From Trachythela sp. YZ-2020 (lineage: Eukaryota; Cnidaria; Anthozoa; Malacalcyonacea; Clavulariidae), in assembly GCA_016169945.1 (NCBI GenBank), contig JADLSH010000387.1:2790001-2854000 (forward strand): a stretch of DNA of 64,000 nt, in the 5' to 3' direction. The first letter of the stretch is position 1. Each line of letters starts with the position of its first letter. Positions 54,310 to 64,000 of the stretch are shown here, piece after piece. The notes under the pieces were generated by a model that saw nothing but the letters and a program-made list of their open reading frames with translations, was not told the DNA's origin and made no database searches. The translations under genes were made by a program, and so were the position numbers.

Positions 54310-56437
54310 TGAGGTAAGATGATCTAAATTTTAATATTTCTGCAATTTATATGGCAAATAAATTGAAAGGGCCATATAAATCGATTTTGATTTATACTGA
54401 GGATATGTACAGTACAGCCAGGTATACAATTTTAGAATAAAAATATTAAAATATAGATGTATTAAAACTCTCAACATGTCAATTTGATTTTGAGGACCAT
54501 ATTTCCATGAGAAACTAGTTAGTGTCAATAAATTCAAGTTTTAATATCCAACATCCAGAAACATAACTAAACCCAAAATAGATTTACATAACCAAATTGT
54601 TATTCAATACTTAGTAGTGGCTGTAGTCCAGATTTCAGAGTTTGCTAAGTGCGCGGGGTAGACAAATTAAATGATCGGTAATGCGCGGTTGGACACCGTT
54701 CGCATGCCCACACGGCGGAAAAATAATGCGCGGATGAGGTTTTCAATATTTGCAGTTTATTTCAATATTTTGCGCGGATGTAGTTTATTGATGCAGTTTA
54801 TTTCAATATTTTGTGCGGATGGGATTTATCTCATATATTTTGCGCGGACGCGGATTAAACGTTAAAAAATGCACGGAGAACATCTTCCCCGCGCACACCA
54901 AACTCTGCAATCTGGACTGTAGTGTTAGTAGAACTCATTATTCGTCTAATATATTTTAAAATTCATATCATAGTTTGTCAGTCGACACCAATGATCACTG
55001 GCATGGAGATGTACCATTTATTGATATGTTGCAGGAGTCTATTATAATGCCACCACCTACTTTCCAAACAATGCTACTATGTGACTCGGACACTGCAAAT
55101 GACACCATTAAATTTACACCAGCCAACTGATTGCCATTGATTCCAACAACCAATGTATCCTGTTTGTTCAGTGGATATTCTTCAGCATCTAATATTCAAA
55201 TTGTATCAGGATGCGAACGCCAACCCAACGTTCAAATATCAGCCAAAATATCAAATATCAGCCAACGTTCAAAAAATTGGTAGCATTATTTTACATTTCA
55301 ATGTCCAATGAATGAATGATCACAGCTTGCTTTTAGTTTTTCTCGGCCCTATACTTGAACAGAATGTTATAAAATAATGTGCCTTCATTCAGCATTATAC
55401 AAACGATAAAATTGTTTGAAAAATTGCTTAGTAACACAGTTTTCGTCCTGCAACAAAGTCTTTTTGGTGGAAAAATACCCAGTGCATCCATTTTCCAAAA
55501 TTGAAAAATCAATTTTTTGTCCTGATTTTCACATGAATTATGAATTATTACATATACAAATCACATTGCAATTTTATCCCGATGCAGAACGCGTCATTTG
55601 GATGCGCAGTCGACATTACGAACTGGTCTATTAAACCGCATGTTAATTGGATGTACGCGGCAGTGCAATCAACCTAAAACCTATCAGCTATCGTGAAGTT
55701 AAATCAAGTTCAGGTGTTCACTAGTATTTCATATTTGTGTTTCAAAGGAAGAGTCTCCATATAGACAGAAGAGGTTTTCTTGAACCTGTTTAAAACGGTA
55801 TGTATAATACTTCTATTTATCTTGTGTTTGCTCTACCGTAATGCTCAACATGACTTCAGCTATAAGGATATGTGTTTAAATATCTATGCCTCTCATTCGT
55901 GAGTTTTGAAATTATTTACCTTTTCCAGTTGAGACAATACCTAAATAGACATAGCTTAAGAGGTTAGAGCTGTACGAAGCCAAGTTTAATCAACTTAAAT
56001 TATAACCGACCTTCGTGCATGCATGCATGCATGCATTCCTTTCTTTGGAGTCAAAATCGACAAGGTGTATCGGTATTCGGTATGCGCAGGTACATGTTGA
56101 TCTTAAAACAAAGCGCGAGCCATAATAAGCGAGTTCGAAGATTCGACTGAGCATCCAAATGACGCGTTCTACTTCGGGATAAAATTGCAGTTGAATCATA
56201 ACATGTAGCTGAGACTGGAAGAATTAAAATATGCATATCAAAGTATTCATGATCAACTGTTCAATCATCATTTGAATATGCAAAAGTTGCTCAAAGAACA
56301 ATTAGTTTCCGCATGGTTGAATCGCTTTAAATTACAAAATTTATTCCCTTCAGTGCATATTTTTTTATTTTGCTTTACACAGAAAACAAAATATGCTAGT
56401 ACAAAAATTATTTAATGACAGTTCTATTTTGGCTATA

Positions 56438-56801
56438 CAGGGTGAGTCAGAAAAAACGGACACTTTGCATATATTCAAATTAGCCGCGAACGTATACTGT
56501 AGCTGGAATGTGTCAATTCCCATGTGACAACAGGACGTGGTTTGTTAATGCAAAAATGCATTTTGATTGTGCAAGAAATTGGCATAGAACTTTTATTAAT
56601 CACTCGTTTCACAATTTACTTGTTCACAACACGCAAAATTGTTCAACTGACCACAGAACAACGAGTATTTTACAAATTTCTTGCACAATCAAAATGCATT
56701 TTAACTCCCAAAGGGAGATATTTAGGCAACTTATGTCAAATTACAGCCGCTATGCGGCTCATTTGAATTTGAAAGGTGTCCGTTTTTTCTGACTCACCCT
56801 G
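56438..56801. mobile_element. Mariner MITE 1 at the B/C junction
   Basis: Perfect ends CAGGGTGAGTCAGAAAAAAC and mirror, TA on both sides. The plus-strand interior includes IVQLTTEQRVF, similar to the start of mariner transposases. Confidence 0.85.
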
Positions 56802-56807
56802 TATGTA

Positions 56808-56999
56808 CAGGGTGTATAAAAAAAGTAGACCCTTTCAAATTCAAATTGCTTCGAATTAATGTTGCGCAAAAACACAAGGTCGTATGCACATGGGAAATTT
56901 AGGATAACTTCTAATCGTATGAAACAACTGAGCTGTCAAATTAATACAATAGGTTATGGCTAATTTGAATGTGAAAGGGTCTACTTTTTATACACCCTG
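56808..56999. mobile_element. Mariner MITE 2 at the B/C junction
   Basis: Ends CAGGGTGTATAAAAAAAGTAG and ACTTTTTATACACCCTG, TA on both sides, separated from MITE 1 by only six bases. Confidence 0.85.
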
Positions 57000-57224
57000 T
57001 ATGTGAAACACAAATGAATGACTGAACGGTTGAATACTCTGATATGCATACGATATGTTATGATAAACTGAAATTTTATCCCGACGCAGAACGCGTCATT
57101 TCGATGCGCAGTCGAAACTCCGAACTGGCTTATAGAAATATTGTAAAATACGCAAAGAGTATAAACGTTCTAGATTTTGGACATCTCGCTCAATAGAGCA
57201 GGATGTTGGAAGGTTTTTGAAGAT

Positions 57225-57298
57225 GGAAATTTCGAGGAATTGAACCCGCGACCCTGCAGCGATTCTGGTACAGCGCTGACCACTGAGCTACAGAGTCC
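57225..57298 (-). repeat. tRNA-derived SINE head, unit C
   Basis: Same element as in units A and B, at the collinear position. Confidence 0.6.
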
Positions 57299-57952
57299 AG
57301 TGGCCAAGGGCTAACCACAAGATCATGTATATACACTATGGTGATGTCAGTGTATGGTAACTATATGCATGTATACATGTATAATAACGCCTAACTATGT
57401 GTATAACGCCTAACTATATATGTATACAGCTATTTCAATTAAGGTTGTCACAGTCAATAGTTAAACGTACAATCCAAGCGCGAACAGCAAGATGGGTATA
57501 CCTATAGGCAAGAGTAGCCTATGACCATAGCTCCCTTTTGTTTTGGCAATTTCCAGAGATATACATGCATATTTTTCAGGGTTGCGTTTAATTAGTCAGC
57601 GACAACGTGTACAGAAATTTACAAATTAGCGACAAACGGTTGAAGTTTGCAAGTAATATTAAAGTTGCTTCTTTCACTTCCAGTCCCATTATTTCTATCA
57701 AGAAAATAGTTCTTAACCGTAAATCTTGTCTGTATAAGCCTACGCACATGGTAATCCTTGCTATATCAAGCAATTGGTTTAAAGAGTTGTATTACTGGTA
57801 AATATATGCAAATATGATAAATGCTCACCACTTCCTTATCCCACGAGGCGATTTGTGATACATTTATTTAGCCGGCCTATAAAATATCCCATTCAGTCCA
57901 TTATACTCTTCGCGCTTCGATTGCACATTTGACCATAGTTAATAGAGATAAA

Positions 57953-58016
57953 ATGATTAGAAAACTCAGTTTTCGCTTTTGTTCTATCTTTTTGTTTGCA
58001 TTTGTGCACGGTCACG
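57953..58016 (+). CDS. First exon encoding a signal peptide, unit C
   Basis: Identical in protein to the unit B exon, with the same donor and TATA box. Confidence 0.5.
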
Positions 58017-58070
58017 GTTAGTGAATATATTGTATTTTAATGAGACGACCAATAGAAATATTTGGACTTA

Positions 58071-58211
58071 AGCCCCGTTTACACTGTACCGTTTTCGTAG
58101 CGTTCTCGTATTGTTCTTAATCCTCAAGGGCATTAAAGACAATAGTCTAGTTATCTACTTATCTCGAACAATACGAGAACGCTACGAAAACGGTACAGTG
58201 TAAACGGGGCC
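58071..58211. mobile_element. Palindromic MITE, unit C
   Basis: Orthologous to 30299-30439; the loop matches unit A rather than B. Confidence 0.85.
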
Positions 58212-59735
58212 TTAATGTCCAAACCGTGTTTCTGAAATATTATATCTTATTGGATTCTTCTGAACCCAATATGGCAAAATATTCAGTCGAGACTTCAATA
58301 TTGGGTGAGAACAAAGGTCAGGGACGTAGCGAGCGGGGGAGGGGGTGTGGGGGGTTGTAACACCCTCCCCAACCGTAAAAGGTAAAAAAGAATAAGGTAA
58401 AATTTCATAGTTCAGGTAAAATTTGCGGGATAAAGTCGTTATATTTTGTAAAGTGATAACTAAAATTGAATGTTAAATTACTTGAAAGAACCTGAACTTT
58501 TTAAAAACCTCCACGTAACTAAAGGACGTAATTCGTTTGCAAAATCGCTTCAGAAAACGCCAGAAATGCGGTCCTTAAGCCTCAAAAATATAAAAATCTT
58601 CAGGGTGAGGACCCGCAGACGCACCTATCTTTTAAACAACTCAGTATTACAATGATAATCAATTAGAAAAAGATCTATTATAAACATACTTCAGGTAAAT
58701 TTTAACATTGAAGTTCAATTTTCAGGTAAAATTATTTGACCCCCAACTCCTGATGCTTCGCTACGTCCCTGCCGAAGGTCGAGCCCAATATTGCAAGTCG
58801 AGTCTTAATATATTTTGCCATATTGGGCGCAGATGAATCCAATATAGGTGTTTTATTATATCGAACAAAACATTCATAACATCAATACAATAACAATGCG
58901 ATACGACTACAGGGAAAACATGTGTGACACCTCGGCCGCGAATTTGCTTAAATTACCAAAACAAAAAGTGAATAATCTAGTTTTAAAGAAAGCAAAAGTT
59001 AGCCTTAACTATCTTTCAGTATTTTTAAGACGATTTGACCTTTGACACTTTCTTTTTGTCATGTTGTATACACATTGTTTAAAATTAACAAAACATGTAA
59101 AAAGGTGAGATAAACAAGGAAAACAAGGCGATAAGCTATTATCCAAACAGGTAACTGTCCTACATCGTACAAAATATCGGACAGGCACGTGACCCTATTA
59201 AGGAATTATGATTGGTCAATTGTATGTGAGAGAATGTGAAAGTATAATAATAATGAATGTAGGCTAAGACAAAAGATTTGTGCATGGTCAAGTACCGTTC
59301 AACATAAATCGCATTAAGTTGTTAGCTGCTTTGTAGTTTGACTAGTTTCCTAACCATGTTATCTTTATTAACTATTATATGTTATCTTTATTAACTATTA
59401 TATGTTGTGTTTATTAACTATTGCTTGTCAGACAACCTTAATTGAAATAGCTGTCAGTATATCAGCTGTATATGTATAATAGTTTAATATGCACATTCAT
59501 GACAGTAAGCTAATAAAGTAAATATACAACAAGAAACGGGCAATAATGCAGTCGTTTCATTCACATGTTAGCCATGCTTATTCTATAGTGGAGTAGTGAT
59601 GAAAGAAACATAGCAAGTCGTATAAATTGAGAAATCAATATAGTCATAGATCATCAATACGTTACATTTCTCCAGTTATATAAAGTATATTACCTTTTGC
59701 AATGTAGATCACTGAGTATTGAAGTTTCAATAATA

Positions 59736-61028
59736 ATGATGGACTGGATAATGAAATTCGCTGCTCTACGTTTTTTCTTGGCCGGTATTGAAACATACCT
59801 TATCTCACCTACAGCGTGGGACTACATTAGATCCCTGGGTCAATCGAAGACTTTTCTGGCTTTAGTCTTGTCGTCGTATAACATTGGCTGCGTCATTGCT
59901 GGACCTCTGTTTGGATTCATAGCAGATCGATTCGGGAATCCCAGGTTAATATTTATTTGCTGTTGTGTAATGAAAGTTCTCGCTTATGTGATATATAGTG
60001 TTAACTTGAGTGCATATTTCCCTCTTTTTGGAAGATTAATGAGTGGATTAGGTGGGGGTATAACTACAATTCTTCTAGGACAAGTTGCTTTACAGACCGA
60101 CGAAAAACGTCGTGGAGGACACTTAATATTCTTGGAAGGTGTATATTGCATTGGTTCTGCATTTGGTCCAGGAATTGGAAGTTTTATGACATTTAATGCC
60201 AATATACTTGGTTGGGAAATAAATGATGGCAATTCACCTGGGATTATGTTGGCAATCGTATGGCTTCTTTTCCTTATGTTTTCGCTGTTCTTACCTAAGA
60301 GGATTTGGGTGGAGGCCGGTGCTCGTAATCAAGAACTGAGCTCACCTTTAAGCGATTACGAAGATGACAAAAGATTGACCGTGTATCATCAAGATAGCGA
60401 CCGAAGATTGACTGAGACGGAGAAGCCGAATATCACGTCATGTATATGGGACTCAAGAATATTTTGCTTGCTTTTCCTAATGTTTTGCAGCGAGGTGTTT
60501 TCAAGCACATCAACATTTTATGTACCTATATTAGGGATGGATCATTTTCATCTACATTTAATTCATATCAAGCTGCTATTCCTGAATTGTACCTTATTTA
60601 CACTGCTGGCGTTCCTATCCTTTTATGTCGCTTCAGAATATGTTAATGAACGAAAGCTCTTTCTAATTGCGTTGTTGATGCAAATTATTGCCATCTCATT
60701 TCTCACGTCTCTGGCCTTCTCCTGGGATCAAGTAACAACTGTTCAACACTATATTCTACTTATATACATTTGTCTGGGTATGCCATATTTTGCATATCCA
60801 TTCGGGAATTCAATTCTTTCAAAGATCACCGAGCCTCAGAATGCGACATTTATACAAGGTTTATCATACGGAACTATACATGTGGCTATTGTACTAAGTC
60901 GAGTTGTGGTTAGTTTTGTGTTCACAAAAATCAGTTTGATATGGTACTGTTTTGTCTTGGTTATCCTCTGGTTGGTTGGTATAATATGGTATGGTGTGTT
61001 GTATAAGAGACTAGTGCCAAATGAATAA
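59736..61028 (+). CDS. MFSD8/CLN7-like major facilitator transporter, copy C
   Basis: 430 residues. It differs from copy A by Leu72 to Ile, Gly189 to Arg, loss of Gly203, Gly222 to Ser, and a rearranged end of the central loop (TSCIWDS instead of TSWICRDS). It keeps Gln at the position where copy B has Glu. Most changes fall in the cytoplasmic loop, with membrane segments untouched. Confidence 0.85.
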   Translation: MMDWIMKFAALRFFLAGIETYLISPTAWDYIRSLGQSKTFLALVLSSYNIGCVIAGPLFGFIADRFGNPRLIFICCCVMKVLAYVIYSVNLSAYFPLFGRLMSGLGGGITTILLGQVALQTDEKRRGGHLIFLEGVYCIGSAFGPGIGSFMTFNANILGWEINDGNSPGIMLAIVWLLFLMFSLFLPKRIWVEAGARNQELSSPLSDYEDDKRLTVYHQDSDRRLTETEKPNITSCIWDSRIFCLLFLMFCSEVFSSTSTFYVPILGMDHFHLHLIHIKLLFLNCTLFTLLAFLSFYVASEYVNERKLFLIALLMQIIAISFLTSLAFSWDQVTTVQHYILLIYICLGMPYFAYPFGNSILSKITEPQNATFIQGLSYGTIHVAIVLSRVVVSFVFTKISLIWYCFVLVILWLVGIIWYGVLYKRLVPNE

Positions 61029-61965
61029 AGGAACATATATACCCGATTACTCGAAAAAGAATTGGACCATCAAGCTGCATGATTTTAGAATTCCTGTCTG
61101 AATTCTTAACTGACTTTTGTTTGTCTTTAAAAGTTACAGCGAGCAAGAGGTTTCTACATTAACTCTTATCGATGACTACTGCCTATATATAAGTGTATAT
61201 ATTTAATCTTTTAATATACTTGTTGTATTATAAGAATTTTAATCCGTTGTTGATGACAGTTGCTACTTTTTCCAAAACGTTTGCCATTGTTTAATGGAGT
61301 AGAAGACTGCTTTTTGAAATGTTCTTTCTTTTTGTGCCTGGTTTTTATGAAACATCATATTTTTATGAAACCTGCAAGGCTTGTTTGCTTAGTACATATC
61401 TTGACAGACAAACAATGACTTGAAGGTTATACAGCTATTTCAATTAAGGTTGTCATGGACAATAGTCAAATGTACAATATGAGCGCTAAAAGAATGATGG
61501 GAATAATCATAGTTTTAAATAAGTTTAACACATCAGTAGCCTCGTCGGGGAACACAAATATAGTATCTCGGTAGCCTAGTTGTGGGAATACAAATATATA
61601 GTATCTCAGTAGCCATTTGTATTCCCACGAGGCTACTGATGTGTTAAACCTATTTAAAACTATGATTATTCCCATCATTCATTTAGCGTTCATATTGTAC
61701 ATATTGTGACGACCTTAACTGAAATAGCTGTAGCTATATATTTAGTATCTGGTAGAACACAACGTTTTGAGTAGTAGCCGTTCGAGCTTATATTATTATA
61801 TTGAAACCTGATTGGTCAAGCTCATCCCCGGCTAATTCTCATTAGTAGAAATTGTGAGCTGTATATATTCCAGTTATATAGCACCCGAGTTCTTACTCCA
61901 GATATATATATAGAGCTCACTGATTAAAGTTACATCCCGGATTGCGGCGCGTTTATATTCAATAT

Positions 61966-62666
61966 TAGACGGCCGGCCAAAGTTATAAAAGTTAGACTCC
62001 GATGGCATTTTTTGTTACAAGTTGCCAACAGGCATTTTCTTAAAGCTTATGCATTGGCGAACAAGACTATATATGTTGCCACCTCTGATTTTGAATTTAC
62101 CGCCAAAAATTTGAGAATTTTAGAGTTTTGCCTATTGAATTACTATAATAGCAAAATATGCAGAATTTCAAGTTCACTTTTAACAAAAATAAACTATGCC
62201 AATAGAACGTTCACCAAAAAGTATACATAAGACAATTAAATGGCTAATGCGATTTTTCAAGCCCGTTTTGAGTTAAAGAAGGTTAAAGTTGGCAAATAGT
62301 AACTGAATAGCATTAATTAGTGCATTTTCTGCATTTTTGAGCGTCAACAACTCAAAATACGGTATGAAAAACGTACAACTCGTTTAAATATCTTATATAT
62401 ACTTTTTTTTGAACTTTCCAATGATATAGTTTATTTTTGTAAAACGTCAATATGAAATTTTGAATTTTTTGCTGTTATAGTAATTCATAGGAAAAATTTT
62501 TAAATTCTCAAATTTTTGGCTGTAAATTCAAAATCAGAGATGGCAACATATATAGTCTTGTTCGTCAATGCCTGAGCTTTAAGAAAATGCCTGTTGGCAG
62601 CTTGTAACAAACAATGCCATCAAACACTTTTTCTGGGCACATTTTTAAGAGTTGGCCGGCCGTCTA
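61966..62666. mobile_element. GGCCGGCC-family MITE, 701 bp, unit C
   Basis: Termini TAGACGGCCGGCCAAAG and TTGGCCGGCCGTCTA, flanked by TAT (61963-61965 and 62667-62669). The uninterrupted site CAATATGGCGACC is seen in unit B at about 42066. Inverted similarity extends about 150 bp inward. It shares terminal motif and 3-bp duplication with the 7.6-kb element at 42791. Confidence 0.9.
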
Positions 62667-64000
62667 TATGGCGACCAATTCATGTTTTAGTCTCAGTTTA
62701 TTCGCTACCAATTTTTTGCCTTTGATTTTCGTTCTTGGTCATGTGATGGAAAGGTTAAAAGTGCGTTCGATTTTGGCAGATATTTGTGCGTTGTCGATTG
62801 CACTCTCTATCATTTTAGTTTTTTGTTATAACTTTTTTCTCCTCTTTATCATTGAATATAGCCACCTGAATACATCTATGTCTCATTTATATATTTTCCC
62901 TTACTTCCTCAGTTGTTTGTGATATTTAAAAGAAATTATTTATTTTCTCGCTTTTTTTTCGAAACCTCGGATTATTACATACTATCGATTCCTCGCCACG
63001 CTTCGTTCATTCTTCGGCTGACTTTCGCTGTATTCACAACACAAGACTATATAAACAAAATTTTGAAATGGCTAATTTTCGCACTGTTTCTTTTAATAAA
63101 CTCTCGGTTTTGGATGGATATGAGCATTATATTGCTCGTTGTTTTTCGAAACAACGTTTTGTTTTGATCCCAGGCTGGCTATCGTGGGTAAGTTCAGCTT
63201 GTATGCCGTGAGCTTTACTAGAAATCTTTGCCGACTGCAATAGTCTTACATAATAGAAATGCATTCTTGTTGTGTTGTTGAGGTAAGATGATCTAAATTT
63301 TAATATTTCTGCAATTTATATGGCAAATAAATTGAAAGGGCCATATAAATCGATTTTGATTTATACTGAGGATATGTACAGTACAGCCAGGTATACAATT
63401 TTAGAATAAAAATATTAAAATATAGATGTATTAAAACTCTCAACATGTCAATTTGATTTTGAGGACCATGCATATTTCCATGAGAAACTAGTTAGTGTCA
63501 ATAAATTCAAGTTTTAATATCCAACATCCAGAAACATAACTAAACCCAAAATAGATTTACATAACCTGCTTGATTAACCAAATTGTTATTCAGTACTTAG
63601 TAGTGGCTGTAGTCCAGATTTCAGAGTTTGCTAAGTGCGCGGGGTAGACAAATTAAATGATCGGTAATGCGCGGTTGGACACCGTTCGCATGCCCACACG
63701 GCGGAAAAATAATGCGCGGATGAGGTTTATTTCAATATTTTGCGCGGATGTAGTTTATTGATGCAGTTTATTTCAATATTTTGTGCGGATGGGGTTTATC
63801 TTATATATTTTGCGCGGACGCGGATTAAACGTTAAAAAATGCGCGGAGAACATCTTCCCCGCGCACACCAAACTCTGCAATCTGGACTGTAGTGTTAGTA
63901 GAACTCGTTATTCGTCTAATATATTTTAAAATTCATATCATAGTTTGTCGACACCAATGATCACTGGCATGGAGATGTACCATTTATTGATATGTTGCAG

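Larger units (their letters stand above)
37052..56437 (+). repeat. Segmental repeat unit B, interrupted by the 11.6-kb nested element
   Basis: Collinear with unit A from 37052 to 42683 and again from 54310 to 56437. Intervening sequence is the Polinton-like insertion. Unit B also has an extra 370-bp palindromic block (about 41720-42090) that is missing in A and present in C. Confidence 0.95.
57000..64000 (+). repeat. Segmental repeat unit C, cut by the window end
   Basis: Collinear with A and B up to the position matching 35288 in A. It differs by a contracted minisatellite, a 701-bp GGCCGGCC MITE and small indels. The array may continue beyond the window. Confidence 0.95.

Noticed and set aside
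56508..56792. Overlapping ORFs in the mariner MITE as host genes
   Set aside because: They lie entirely inside a TA-flanked MITE; one frame only resembles the beginning of a transposase.

Overview
The window looks like animal nuclear DNA and is most probably from a cnidarian (inference). It is AT-rich and gene-poor. It holds intronless animal-type genes (a microsomal cytochrome P450, an MFS transporter, a decayed Methuselah-like GPCR) among an unusually varied set of eukaryotic transposons: LINE, BEL/Pao, DIRS-like, Tc1/mariner, hAT-like, foldback, MITE and Polinton/Maverick-like. There are no bacterial operons, Shine-Dalgarno sites or CRISPR arrays. TTAGGG runs inside two short MITEs fit an animal but are not telomeres. 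Every statement rests on reading the sequence by eye; no database search was possible.

Layout. 1-3.4 kb: a frameshifted seven-transmembrane receptor pseudogene with 396-bp ectodomain repeats. 3.4-9.5 kb: LINE debris, small inverted-repeat elements, a mariner derivative, a possible terminal exon and a GATG-rich simple-sequence tract. 9.6-11.1 kb: the one convincing single-copy gene, an intact 494-aa cytochrome P450. 11.3-29.2 kb: a transposon graveyard. It includes a BEL/Pao retroelement split by a hAT-like MITE with a near-perfect 8-bp target duplication, a tyrosine-recombinase fossil split by a MITE, a 1.2-kb foldback element made of CGAGTTAAGCCC repeats with a 9-bp target duplication nested between minisatellite arms, a 5'-truncated LINE with target duplication, a DIRS-like reverse transcriptase fossil, and a 1.75-kb mariner with a broken transposase.

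29.2-64 kb: three head-to-tail copies of a segmental repeat of about 7.5-7.8 kb (unit A 29159-36727, unit B 37052-56437, unit C 57000 to the window end). Each unit carries an intact intronless MFSD8/CLN7-like transporter gene with a TATA box, a short signal-peptide first exon with its own TATA box and splice donor, a tRNA-derived SINE head and several MITEs. Older fragments of the unit lie at 14085-14283 and 18148-18835, so amplification at this locus has happened more than once. Mosaic indel patterns among A, B and C suggest gene conversion or unequal exchange.

Unit B is interrupted by an 11.6-kb nested insertion (42684-54309). Its outer shell is a miniature Polinton/Maverick-like element: terminal inverted repeats of about 0.76 kb enclose about 2.5 kb with a zinc-finger plus FtsK/HerA-type packaging ATPase (broken by one frameshift), a small acidic protein and a Lys/Ala/Gln-rich exon. 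It has no polymerase, integrase or capsid genes. Its left terminal repeat was hit by a 7.6-kb element ending in TAGTCGGCCGGCC with a 3-bp target duplication. That element was itself hit by a satellite-bearing TIR element and by an insertion carrying a 2-kb near-perfect palindrome. A second member of the GGCCGGCC family sits in unit C. The most novel items are this nested element, the GGCCGGCC family and the hidden secreted-protein exon repeated in all three units.
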